A stretch of 64,000 nucleotides of DNA from Thiosocius sp963736445 (lineage in GTDB: Bacteria > Pseudomonadota > Gammaproteobacteria > Chromatiales > Chromatiaceae). The stretch lies in assembly GCA_963736445.1 (NCBI GenBank), contig CAVTOY010000001.1:1-64000 (forward strand), written 5' to 3'. The translations under genes and the position numbers were made by a program. The notes under the pieces were generated by a model. It worked only from the letters and a program-made list of their open reading frames with translations. It was not told the origin of the DNA and ran no database searches. Every line of letters starts with the position of its first letter. Position 1 is the stretch's first letter. Below are positions 17,405 through 26,440 of the stretch, in pieces.

Positions 17405-19252
17405 GTGGACGATCACAGCCTGCTGTTCAACGCCTTTATCTATCTGCTGGCGGCAGTCATTGCAGTACCGATCTCCAAACGGCTTGGCTTTGGCGCAGTT
17501 CTGGGCTATCTGCTTGCCGGCGTCGTCATCGGGCCCTGGGGGCTGGGGCTGATCGCAGAGACGGAGGACATCCTGCACTTTGCCGAGTTCGGCGTGGTGT
17601 TGCTGTTGTTCGCTATCGGCCTGGAGCTCGATCCAAAGCGACTCTGGGCGATGCGCCGGCCGATTCTAGGTCTTGGTGGCGGACAGGTAGTCTTGACCAC
17701 TGTCGTATTGGCCGGCGTCGGCATCCTCCTGGGACTTACGCCCGCCATCGCGCTGGTTGCCGCGATGGGCCTTTCCCTGTCATCCACCGCCATGGCGCTG
17801 CAGCTGCTTGATGAAAAGAATCTCTTGCCGACCCCGGCGGGTCAAAGCGGCTTTTCCGTACTGCTATTCCAGGACATCGCGGTGATCCCTATGCTCGCGG
17901 TGATACCGCTGCTAGCGATCGACGATGCCGCGACGGCCGATAGCTTCGACTGGGTCGCACTGCTCAGGGCGATCGGCGTCATCGCACTCATCATCATCCT
18001 CGGGCGTCTGTTGTTGCGGCCCGTGCTGCGCCTGATTGCCACCACCGGATTGCGCGAGGTATTCACTGCATTTTCCCTGCTGTTGGTGATCGGTACTGCG
18101 TTGCTGATGGCGGCAGTCGGTATGTCCATGGCGCTCGGTGCTTTTCTCGCCGGCGTGTTGCTTGCCGAATCCGAATACCGGCATGCCCTGGAGTCCGACA
18201 TCGAGCCCTTCAAGGGGTTACTGCTCGGCCTGTTTTTCATCGCAGTGGGCATGTCCATCGACTTCGGTATTCTCCTCCGAGATCCGATCATTACCGCGGC
18301 TCTCGCGCTCGGCCTGGTGGCGGTCAAGGGCTTTATCCTGTTCGTGCTGGGTCGAATCTACGGGCTTCCTGCGCAGCAGCTACCGATTTTCGCCTTGGTA
18401 CTCTCTCAGGGCGGCGAGTTCGCCTTCGTGCTGTTCGGGGTGGCCCAGATGACTGGCGTCTTTGCCGGCGAGATGACCGACATCCTGATCGTGACCGTCG
18501 CGCTATCCATGCTGACTACGCCCTTGCTGATGGTTGTGAACGACAGGTTCATAACGCCGCGTCTCGATCGCAGGACTGCGCCGCCGATGGACGCGATGGA
18601 AGACCAGAGTCATCCAGTGATCATCGCCGGGTTTGGCCGCTTCGGACAGATTGTCGGCCGCCTGCTGCATGCCAACGGCATCGACGCGACGGTGCTGGAG
18701 CATGACCCCAATCACATCGAGACGCTGCGACGTTTTCATTTCAAGGTGTTCTATGGCGACGCCGGCCGGCTCGACCTGCTGCGCACGGCGGGTGCGGAAA
18801 AGGCGCGTGTGCTCGTGGTTGCGATCGATGACCGCGAGGGTATGCTTCGACTGGTGGAACTGGCAAGCGAGAACTTCCCGGATCTAAAGGTCGTCACACG
18901 CGCCTGGGACGTGCCGCATGTCTTCGAGCTGCTCGAAAAGGGCGCCGACGTCTACGAGCGAGAGAGCTTCGAGGGCGCGTTGCGCCTCGGTGAGCGGGTG
19001 CTAAAGCAACTGGGTTTCACCGCCTGGCGTGCCAAGCAGGCGGCCCACCGCTTCCGCGCCTATGACGAACAGACCCTGCACGAACTCTACCAGCACTATC
19101 ACGAGGAGCTGGATGTAAGGGCACGAATGGCGGCCGATGCCCGGGAGCGGATGCGAGAGATCATGCAGGCCGACGAAGACCGTCTGGCTGATCGCTCGGA
19201 TGGGGACTGGCAACAGGCGACGCCCGCAAGACCCGCGGCCCCGCAGGAGTGA
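17405..19252 (+). CDS. CPA2 potassium/proton antiporter, KefB/KefC type
   Basis: 615 residues starting at GTG. Residues 1-385 hold about 12 membrane helices of the Na+/H+ exchanger fold; 395-520 form a TrkA-N (RCK) domain with IIAGFGRFGQIVGRLL, the NAD/glutathione-binding loop, and a charged helical tail follows. Size and domain order match KefC/KefB (about 600-620 residues). With the preceding KefG-like protein it would let K+ out and H+ in when electrophile-glutathione adducts accumulate, protecting against electrophiles. Confidence 0.93.
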   Translation: MDDHSLLFNAFIYLLAAVIAVPISKRLGFGAVLGYLLAGVVIGPWGLGLIAETEDILHFAEFGVVLLLFAIGLELDPKRLWAMRRPILGLGGGQVVLTTVVLAGVGILLGLTPAIALVAAMGLSLSSTAMALQLLDEKNLLPTPAGQSGFSVLLFQDIAVIPMLAVIPLLAIDDAATADSFDWVALLRAIGVIALIIILGRLLLRPVLRLIATTGLREVFTAFSLLLVIGTALLMAAVGMSMALGAFLAGVLLAESEYRHALESDIEPFKGLLLGLFFIAVGMSIDFGILLRDPIITAALALGLVAVKGFILFVLGRIYGLPAQQLPIFALVLSQGGEFAFVLFGVAQMTGVFAGEMTDILIVTVALSMLTTPLLMVVNDRFITPRLDRRTAPPMDAMEDQSHPVIIAGFGRFGQIVGRLLHANGIDATVLEHDPNHIETLRRFHFKVFYGDAGRLDLLRTAGAEKARVLVVAIDDREGMLRLVELASENFPDLKVVTRAWDVPHVFELLEKGADVYERESFEGALRLGERVLKQLGFTAWRAKQAAHRFRAYDEQTLHELYQHYHEELDVRARMAADARERMREIMQADEDRLADRSDGDWQQATPARPAAPQE

Positions 19253-19275
19253 CCGCAGACCATCGGAGCAGCACC

Positions 19276-20196
19276 ATGAGTTTTGAGACCACTGAAGGCC
19301 CAGCGCCGGCGCGACGCGAGGCGAGCAGCTCGGCCATCGAGCGCATCATCACACCCAGGCCGCATGATCTCGGCGGTTTCTCGGTGCGGCGCGCATTGCC
19401 GTGTGCCCAGCGACGTATGATCGGGCCATGGATATTCTTTGACCACATGGGGCCGGCGAACTTTCCCCCTGGCAAGGGCATCGACGTGCGCCCGCATCCG
19501 CACATCAACCTGGCCACCGTCACCTACCTTTTTCAAGGCGAGATGCTGCATCGCGACTCACTCGGCAACGAACTGGCCATACGGCCCGGTGATGTCAATT
19601 TGATGATCGCCGGGAGCGGCATCGTGCACTCGGAGCGCCAGCGTGACGAAGTCAAGGCGAGCGGCAACCGGGTCGAGGGACTGCAGCTCTGGCTTGCGCT
19701 GCCCGAGGCGGATGAAGAAATGGCGCCCGAGTTTCATCATTATGGCGCCGCGTCGATCCCGACAGCCGATGTCGGCGGTGTTTCCGCGCAGATCTTGATC
19801 GGCGAGGCCTATGGTATGTGCTCCCCGGTCAAGACCCTGGCGGAAACGCTGTACGTCGAGGTACGGCTGCCGCCGACGCAGAGCCTGCGTCTGCCGGAGT
19901 CGGTCGAGGAAAGGGCCGTCTACGTCGTTAGCGGACGGCTCGAGGCCGAGGAGAGCGTGATAGACGCAGGAACCATGGCGGTCTTCCACGCAGTCGGCGG
20001 CGTCGAGGTAAAGGCCGTCGAAGACACGCATTTTCTGCTCATCGGTGGTGAGCGCCTGTCACGACGCCACATCTGGTGGAACTTTGTCTCCAGCCGCAAG
20101 GCTCGTATCGAGCAGGCTAAACAGGATTGGCGCTCAGGAGCCTTCCCCAAGGTACCCCATGACGAAGACGAATTCATTCCTCTGCCGGAGGATTGA
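19276..20196 (+). CDS. Pirin family protein
   Basis: 306 residues from ATG 19276, preferred over an in-frame GTG at 19249 that overlaps the antiporter stop. The cupin metal ligands are seen in RPHPHINLATVTYLF and GIVHSER (His-x-His, His, Glu), and the LGNELAIRPGDVNLM segment is typical. The bicupin fold continues in pirin_C (about 190-290). Some bacterial pirins are quercetin dioxygenases, others regulate metabolism; this one cannot be placed further. It probably shares a transcript with the Kef genes. Confidence 0.9.
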   Translation: MSFETTEGPAPARREASSSAIERIITPRPHDLGGFSVRRALPCAQRRMIGPWIFFDHMGPANFPPGKGIDVRPHPHINLATVTYLFQGEMLHRDSLGNELAIRPGDVNLMIAGSGIVHSERQRDEVKASGNRVEGLQLWLALPEADEEMAPEFHHYGAASIPTADVGGVSAQILIGEAYGMCSPVKTLAETLYVEVRLPPTQSLRLPESVEERAVYVVSGRLEAEESVIDAGTMAVFHAVGGVEVKAVEDTHFLLIGGERLSRRHIWWNFVSSRKARIEQAKQDWRSGAFPKVPHDEDEFIPLPED

Positions 20197-20468
20197 TGTG
20201 TAATCGTCGGCGTCTGGTCTGACACTGACTGTCAGATTGAGTCGTCCGAAGCGGACGTCCAAACGACCAAAAATTTGAGAAGTCTTGGTCTCCAACTTTT
20301 TCGTCCTGAATGACCAGGAACGGACATTCCGAGTGTCCACCGTGGAAGTCTGCTGTTTGCAGCCGCGTGTAGGGGGCCGAGATTTCCTAGGCGGACGGGT
20401 CTCAATATCGGGGCATAGGTCGAAACGCCCGATCTTCTACTTTTGGGCTGTCTCGCTGACGGGAAAGC

Positions 20469-20840
20469 TTACGACTCGACCGCAGCCAATTTGTAATCCG
20501 GCCGATTTCGCAACTCCCGTACATCGGGCGGTACGCGGGCGATTTGGAGCGGTTGCCCGTCCGGCTTAAGGAACACCGCCGGGCCATCGGCCAAGCCATA
20601 GCGATTGGCGAAAGCGCGTCCTTGCGGGGTCCCCAAGTCAGCGACCACAAAGTGCAGCCGTGACTCGTATTCGGCCCTAACCTGCCGCAGGCGATCAAGC
20701 GCCTCGCCACCGGTCGGTGAAAAGTTCTCGTACGCTAGGACCAGCACCGGCTTGCCCTGGCCAATGGCGGAAAGATTTGTGCTAACGGGTTTTACGACGC
20801 CCTTCGCTATGAAACAACCCAGCGCAAAAAGGGCCGCGAG
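20469..20840 (-). pseudogene. Thioredoxin-like protein gene truncated by an IS6 element
   Basis: The open frame runs from 20906, but its first 21 codons read through the end of the IS6 remnant. The native part starts near 20840 inside a hydrophobic segment (LAALFALGCFIA), likely a signal or membrane anchor, and continues with GKPVLVLAYENFSP, VADLGTPQGRAFANRYGLADGPAVFLKPDGQP, a thioredoxin-fold pattern ending in the cis-Pro-like loop. The active-site CxxC is absent. The gene has lost its start, and any product would be a fusion made from IS sequence. Confidence 0.65.
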
Positions 20841-20889
20841 GGTACTGTCAAGTTGAGCTCGACCAAAGAGTACCAAGTGCAATTGGCTG

Positions 20890-21222
20890 ATGAAAACAAC
20901 ACCCAATCCTTACTCAGGTCATCGCTATCCCACGGTGATCATCAGTCACGCTGTGTGGTTGTATTTTCGTTTCGCACTGAGTTACCGAGATGTCGAAGAA
21001 ATCCTCGCCGCTCGAGGTATCGTTGTCTCGTATGAGGCGATTCGCCGATGGTGCCTGAAGTTCGGTCAGCAGTACGCCAATAGGATACGGCACCGACAGG
21101 GCAACCTCGGCGATACCTGGCATATGGACGAAGTCTTTGTGACGATCAACGGCCAACGCCTTTACCTTTGGCGAGCGTTCGACATCTGGACGGAGGTGAC
21201 GTGTGTCCGCAATCCGGTGTAA
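20890..21222 (+). pseudogene. IS6 family transposase, C-terminally truncated
   Basis: 110 codons. The zinc-ribbon/HTH region (HRYPTVIISHAVWLYFRFAL, SYRDVEEILAARGI, SYEAIRRWCLKFG) and the first catalytic Asp in TWHMDEVFVTING are typical IS6/IS26-type. The match stops after YLWRAFD (about base 21185), followed by unrelated residues and a stop. The remaining catalytic Asp and Glu are missing, so it cannot transpose on its own. Confidence 0.85.
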
Positions 21223-21489
21223 CGGCAGAAGCCCAATCTTTCTCAGATGGCTACTTAGCCCAAGGCGAATAAGTTGACAATGCCTTTCATATAGTAGCGG
21301 CAAAGGACAGCAGTCGGCCAACTTCGGACATAAGGGCACCTCGATCAATTCGTTCTCACGCCGCTATCGGCGTGATCAATGCGGCGGCAGTGCCATTTCT
21401 CCGCGTCGAGCGTTGTTTTCCAGATCCGGCGGCCCCGTTTTATCTCTTTATTCGCCGTTTCCCGCCGCCCTCGGCGGGTTTCCGGCCAC

Positions 21490-22776
21490 TCAGCCCGTGC
21501 AGCAGGCGGATTGCGGCCTGAGCAAAAATTCCAGTCGTCGCATGTTATAGGTCAGGTTCATCAGCCCGATCTTTACCGCTGCCCGCACCTTGCCCTTGGT
21601 CCGCACCAGGATGCTGCCCTGGCGCGTGCGCTGATCACCGAAGACATGTTCGACACGGGCGCGAACCTTCGAGCGCCGGTGGTTGGTCGCCTGCTCCTGC
21701 TGGTTCAGCTTGCGCCGGCTAGTGCCCTTGCGGTGTATACGGCTACGGTAGCCGCGCTCCCGCAACTGTTCTTCGCGCGCCTCGGATCGGTAGGCCGAGT
21801 CGGCCCAAACCGAACGACCGCTGTTCTCCTCGTCCAGCACCTCATCGAAGACCTGGCTGTCGTGCACGCTGGCGTCGGTCACCGCATAGCGGCGGATCAG
21901 CTTGTGCTCTTTGTCGACGTTGATGTGGTTCTTGTGCCCGTAGTGGCTCTTGCCGTGCTTCTTGGTCCAGCGCGCATCCTCGTCCTTCTGCCGCTTCATG
22001 TTCGGCTTGTCGTCCCAACCGTCGGGCGTCTTGCCTTCCTTGATCTGCTTGTTCTCGTCACGCGTGTTCCGGTTCTTCGGCACATTGACCAGACTGGCAT
22101 CGACAATCTGGCCGCCCTTGGGCATCAACCCAGATGCCCACAACTGCTCATCGAAGCGCTGGAACAGCTTGTCAATCAGGCCGTGACGCGCCAGTTGCTC
22201 GCGGAACAACCACAACGTCTTGGCATCGGGGACGGTGTCTTCCGGCGAGAGCCCGAGGAAGCGCTGGAACGACAACCGGTCACGGACCTGGAACTCGGCC
22301 TGATCGTCCGAAAGGTTGGGGCCGGTAGCGTCCGTATTCGGAACGAGGAAGGCCGCCTCGATGCGCGGCTTTGCTCGGGCGCGACTGCGGTCGTCCGCCT
22401 CATTCCGGAAGGAAAATGGTTTCCCACCTTGCTGCTCATGCACCGCGTCGTCGGTCGCATCGAAATCGAGGACCAGGCGCTTGGGTGCACGGCGGAACGA
22501 AGTAATGAATTGCTCGACCAAGATCTCCTGTAGCCGCCAAGCCGCTGCCCGGTCAGCCCTATTCTCCCAACGGCACAAGGTCGCGGCACTGGCCAGCGGG
22601 GTGTCACGCTCGACCGCCGTCTGCAGGGCTAGATCGCGACGCAGGCTTTGATGGTCATTCGGATCTTCATAGCCCAGGGCCAAACCATACAGGCGTTGTC
22701 TGAGCAGGCTGCGCAGGTCGTGCGTGCAACTGGCACGGCGGACGGGGGTCGCCCAATGCCTGGGCAACGGCCTCAC
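21490..22776 (-). pseudogene. Chimeric transposase: IS1380 N-part fused in frame to IS5 C-part
   Basis: 428 codons made of two unrelated families. Residues about 15-118 are IS1380 (HDLRSLLRQRLYGLALGYED, LVLDFDATDDAVHEQQGG with the first catalytic Asp). Residues about 154-428 are IS5 (NLSDDQAEFQVRDRLSF, GGQIVDASLVNVPKNRN, SHYGHKNHINVDKEHKLIRR, WADSAYRSEAREEQL, SKVRARVEHVFGDQRTRQG). The 35 residues between match neither. The IS5 part keeps its three catalytic segments but lacks about the first 75 residues. It probably arose by deletion after one element entered the other. Confidence 0.8.
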
Positions 22777-22948
22777 TCAGACCCAGCAACTGATCCGCCT
22801 GCTGCAACAGCAACACACCGCCGTCGCTGGTGATGTCGCCGCCCTCGAAACGCGCCTCAACGCGGCGGCGTTTACAGGCTGGAAAAGCAAATGACTCTTG
22901 GGTACATTCTGTCACGGGCAAAGCCTTGTTCGAATTCAACTTAAGCAA
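22667..22948 (-). pseudogene. IS1380 transposase, 5' fragment before a frameshift
   Basis: The frame begins the IS1380 protein: TECTQESFAFPACKRRRVEARFEGGDITSDGGVLLLQQADQ up to ALGDPR, where the match jumps to the frame of the chimera (RRASCTHDL). The switch falls on a run of five G (22744-22748, C on the coding strand). Removing one base restores a continuous IS1380 reading. The remaining residues of this frame are out-of-frame noise. Confidence 0.8.
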
Positions 22949-23244
22949 CTGAATTTTATCGAACTACACGGGCGTTGCCCTTTTTATTGGTGAAATATTG
23001 CGGTCGTCTGCTGTTTGGTGGGACCAAAAAACTAACGGGAAGCCGTGACGATCTCAAGTCGCACGATTGCTTCAACCTCCCGATGGAGTCGGCCTGGTGC
23101 CGACGTTCTTGCTCGGAATTCGGTGTTCGCGCCCCGGTTTCCCGGTCACACTGCGCTGCGTAACGATCAGGGCGGCCTCGGCCAAAAGAATGGCGGCCTC
23201 GGTCAAGTATCCACGCCGCCAAGTCGGTAATTTCTGTAGCTGAC
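22949..23244. other. Intergenic stretch in the accessory island
   Basis: Between the IS1380 start and the micro-ORF chain. It should contain the outer IS1380 end, but no clear inverted repeat partner was found. Minus-strand open frames here show some protein-like runs (for example a hydrophobic AAILLAEAALIV), perhaps a gene relic; not supported as a gene. Confidence 0.4.
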
Positions 23245-23379
23245 ATGACCATACGATATTACCACCTGCCCCACCGGCTACCGCGCTGCAAACATTCAAC
23301 CCTGCTCGCCTTCATGGCCTGCGCTAACTGCGGTGCCGCCTTGGTCGGTATCCTGTTCATTCTGATCTGGGGGCTCTGA
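23245..23379 (+). CDS. Micro-ORF with one membrane helix
   Basis: 44 codons. The N-terminal half is basic, with His, Cys and Arg. The C-terminal half is a hydrophobic helix (ANCGAALVGILFILIWGL) reaching the stop. The stop overlaps the next start as TGATG. No clear ribosome-binding site precedes its ATG, so expression is uncertain; the case rests on the overlap and the membrane helix. Small membrane proteins like this are common in phages and plasmids. Confidence 0.45.
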   Translation: MTIRYYHLPHRLPRCKHSTLLAFMACANCGAALVGILFILIWGL

Positions 23380-23573
23380 TGAATAAGCAAGAACATCGGG
23401 ATTTAATCGACCTCATCCTGAACGCCCGCACCAGCCTTCTGCGCCTCCTGTTGAAGACCAAGAGAGGCGCGCACAGGCAGCAACTCGCGGTCGCCGATGA
23501 TGCGCTCTGCGAGATCCTGCGGGACCTGCAGAACGAGCCCCAAGGCATGCGACTGGCAAGGAGGGAACACTGA
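23379..23573 (+). CDS. Small protein, second in overlapping chain
   Basis: 64 residues, helical and basic (DLIDLILNARTSLLRLLLKTKRGAHRQQL...), without cysteines in a motif. The start sits in TGATG with GGGGG just upstream; the stop again forms TGATG with the next gene, a sign of coupled translation. No family recognised. The next ORF has a strong ribosome-binding site inside the end of this gene, which supports the reading frames of both. Confidence 0.55.
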   Translation: MNKQEHRDLIDLILNARTSLLRLLLKTKRGAHRQQLAVADDALCEILRDLQNEPQGMRLARREH

Positions 23574-23758
23574 TGCGCCGCACACAACTCGATCAGGTCA
23601 TCGGGGCGCTTGATGTTCTTCACCAGCAAATTCGCTTCAATCGCCGCCTGGTGAAGTGTCGGCAGGAGCGAGCCAAGCTCGACGAAGCCGAAGACGCTAC
23701 CGCTAAGGCGTTGGCGTTGCTCACTCAGCTGCGCGACAAAAACCGGAAGGTCGCATAA
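23573..23758 (+). CDS. Small coiled-coil protein, third in chain
   Basis: 61 residues, almost all predicted helix with heptad-like leucines (QVIGALDVLHQQIRFNRRL; KALALLTQLRDKNRKVA), rich in charge. AAGGAGGGA lies 7 bases before the ATG, the best ribosome-binding site in the chain. Overlaps the previous stop by one base. No family recognised; the size and helix recall small DNA-associated or scaffold proteins of mobile elements. Confidence 0.6.
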   Translation: MRRTQLDQVIGALDVLHQQIRFNRRLVKCRQERAKLDEAEDATAKALALLTQLRDKNRKVA

Positions 23759-23865
23759 CCAACATCAACGTTTCACTAATCATCGGCGCGAGCATCATCA
23801 CCGCAGCTGTGGTTAACAACTGGAATGAAGAAATCGGTGGGTCTTTCGTGATACCGAATTTCTGA
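23755..23865 (+). CDS. Possible fourth micro-ORF, ATA start, membrane helix
   Basis: 36 codons reading INVSLIIGASIITAAVV then a polar tail. It would begin at ATA in an ATAA overlap, exactly where ATGA would be expected, so it may be a gene with a mutated or non-standard start. There is no in-frame ATG or GTG before the helix. It may equally be a relic. Confidence 0.3.
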   Translation: MTNINVSLIIGASIITAAVVNNWNEEIGGSFVIPNF

Positions 23866-23936
23866 CCGCTGGATTTAATCTCAACTTGCCGGGCGGGATA
23901 CAAGTGCGGGCTCAAGCGGTGGCGGTCTTAGCCCCA

Positions 23937-23955
23937 GACCGGCGCTCCGCCGGTC
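23937..23955. terminator. GC-rich hairpin between micro-ORFs
   Basis: GACCGGCG-CTC-CGCCGGTC is a perfect 8-bp stem with a 3-base loop, 72 bases after the last overlapping ORF and 29 before the next. There is no U-run, so it may be a weak terminator or processing site. Confidence 0.35.
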
Positions 23956-23983
23956 ATGACGTGGGAGCAGCAAGGAGACCGAC

Positions 23984-24139
23984 ATGCAGCGGATAGTTGT
24001 CCACGTTGATCCCGTTAACCTGCGCCCAGTTGCGCCGGGGCCCGAAACGATTCCTCGTATCCTGAGTGACCACGAGGTCGATTTGCTCGTCGAAACGCTC
24101 GAGGCAGCTCCACTTGGGCTTCGGCGCAGCGAGTGTTAA
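23984..24139 (+). CDS. Small protein of 51 residues, unknown
   Basis: Starts at ATG 23984 with GCAAGGAGACC six bases upstream, a near-perfect ribosome-binding site. The sequence opens with a strand (MQRIVVHVDPVNL), then a proline stretch, then an amphipathic helix (LSDHEVDLLVETLEAAPLG). No family recognised. It ends 146 bases from tRNA-Arg. The strong start signal is the main evidence that it is real. Confidence 0.5.
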   Translation: MQRIVVHVDPVNLRPVAPGPETIPRILSDHEVDLLVETLEAAPLGLRRSEC

Positions 24140-24155
24140 TTGCAGATGTCTGCAA
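24140..24155. promoter_or_regulatory. Perfect dyad TTGCAGA-TG-TCTGCAA
   Basis: A 7+2+7 perfect inverted repeat that begins at the base after the stop of the 51-residue ORF. It is the size of a dimeric repressor operator, but could also be a small stem in the mRNA. Only one copy was noticed. Confidence 0.35.
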
Positions 24156-24284
24156 ACGTTCGCCGACTAACAGAACCGGAGAGGTAACCGCCGTGCCGTG
24201 GACGTAACGAGGACTTGAGAGGTCACGTGCTTTTTCAGCGCCCTGGGGGCGTGCCGGTAAGCGGTTGAAAAAAATGCATAAAAA

Positions 24285-24361
24285 TGGCGCGCCCGACAGG
24301 ATTCGAACCTGTGACCCCCGCCTTCGGAGGGCGGTACTCTATCCAGCTGAGCTACGGGCGC
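24285..24361 (-). tRNA. tRNA-Arg(CCG)
   Basis: 77 bases including an encoded CCA. Acceptor stem GCGCCCG/CGGGCGC, D-arm GCTC...GAGT, anticodon stem CCGCC/GGCGG with loop CTCCGAA (anticodon CCG), and T-arm ACAGG-TTCGAAT-CCTGT. T-rich sequence follows its 3' end and may terminate transcription. The 3' end faces the accessory island, the side on which integrases using tRNA genes insert elements. Confidence 0.97.
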
Positions 24362-24449
24362 ACAACCCTCATTGTACAGAACTTTGACCTCGCGGCCGCC
24401 CCTGCAATGACGCTTGTGCGGCGATCGAGAGTCCAGGACGCCGCACGCC

Positions 24450-25936
<1,487 letters not shown>

Positions 25937-25940
<4 letters not shown>

Positions 25941-26440
25941 GTCTCGTGCATCAGTTGGGCGCCCAGTTGGGCGAATGCGGTCTCCACCCCGTCGCCGTTT
26001 AGGGCGCTGGTCCGACCGACCCGCCAGTCGCGTAAGTCGACAGCCGCGAGCCGATTGCGGTCGAGTGCCCAGCGATCCTCGAGGTCAACCTTATTCAGTA
26101 CCAGGCCGAAGGGCACCCTGCCGAGTTGCCGCTCGACGCTGGCCTGCAGCTCGACCGCGCTGTGCAGCGTCTCCACACGTGTGCCATCGGCCACCAGCAG
26201 ATAGCCGGCTGCATCGCGCAAGTAGCTGGTGTCGATCGGCGCGAACTCACTCTTGCCGGCGATGTCCCACAGCACCAGCTTTATCCTGTCGCCCGATGGC
26301 AGCGACACCTCTTTGGTGTCTATCTTGACGCCCACGGTAGTCAGGTACTGTTCGCCAAATGTGCTGTGTACGAAGCGCGAAACCAGGCTGGTCTTGCCCA
26401 CTGCGAAATCGCCGATCAGACAGACCTTGCGCGCCCTCAT
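25937..26440 (-). CDS. Rab/Ras-like bacterial small GTPase
   Basis: 167 residues, a single G domain. G1 is GDFAVGKTSL, G2 the threonines in YLTTVGVKID, G3 WDIAGKSEF, G4 NKVD and G5 TSALNGDG, following Rab order. Where Ras and Rab have the catalytic glutamine after DxxG, this protein has lysine (DIAGKSE), so intrinsic hydrolysis should be slow and a partner protein may supply catalysis, as in MglA. No C-terminal prenylation cysteine. ATGA overlaps on both sides tie it to the OmpA-domain protein and the hybrid kinase. Likely a cytoplasmic switch between the two. Confidence 0.93.

Larger units (their letters stand above)
20841..22948. mobile_element. Cluster of decayed insertion sequences (IS6, IS5, IS1380)
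   Basis: Three IS families are piled together. GGTACTGTCA at 20841 looks like an IS6-type terminal inverted repeat and marks where the thioredoxin-like gene is cut. An IS6 transposase N-terminus follows, then a non-coding stretch (21223-21489), then IS5 and IS1380 transposase parts on the minus strand. A 7-bp GC hairpin (21461-21478) follows the IS5 stop codon. No complete pair of inverted repeats or target duplications could be confirmed by eye, so none of the elements appears intact. Confidence 0.75.

Noticed and set aside
22667..22776. Programmed frameshift in the IS1380 transposase
   Set aside because: The homopolymer could allow slippage, but IS1380 elements normally have a single frame and the element is otherwise broken, so decay or a sequencing slip is simpler.
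23245..23865. Toxin-antitoxin module in the micro-ORF chain
   Set aside because: Small coupled genes with membrane helices invite this reading, but no known toxin or antitoxin fold is visible and four frames do not fit a simple pair.
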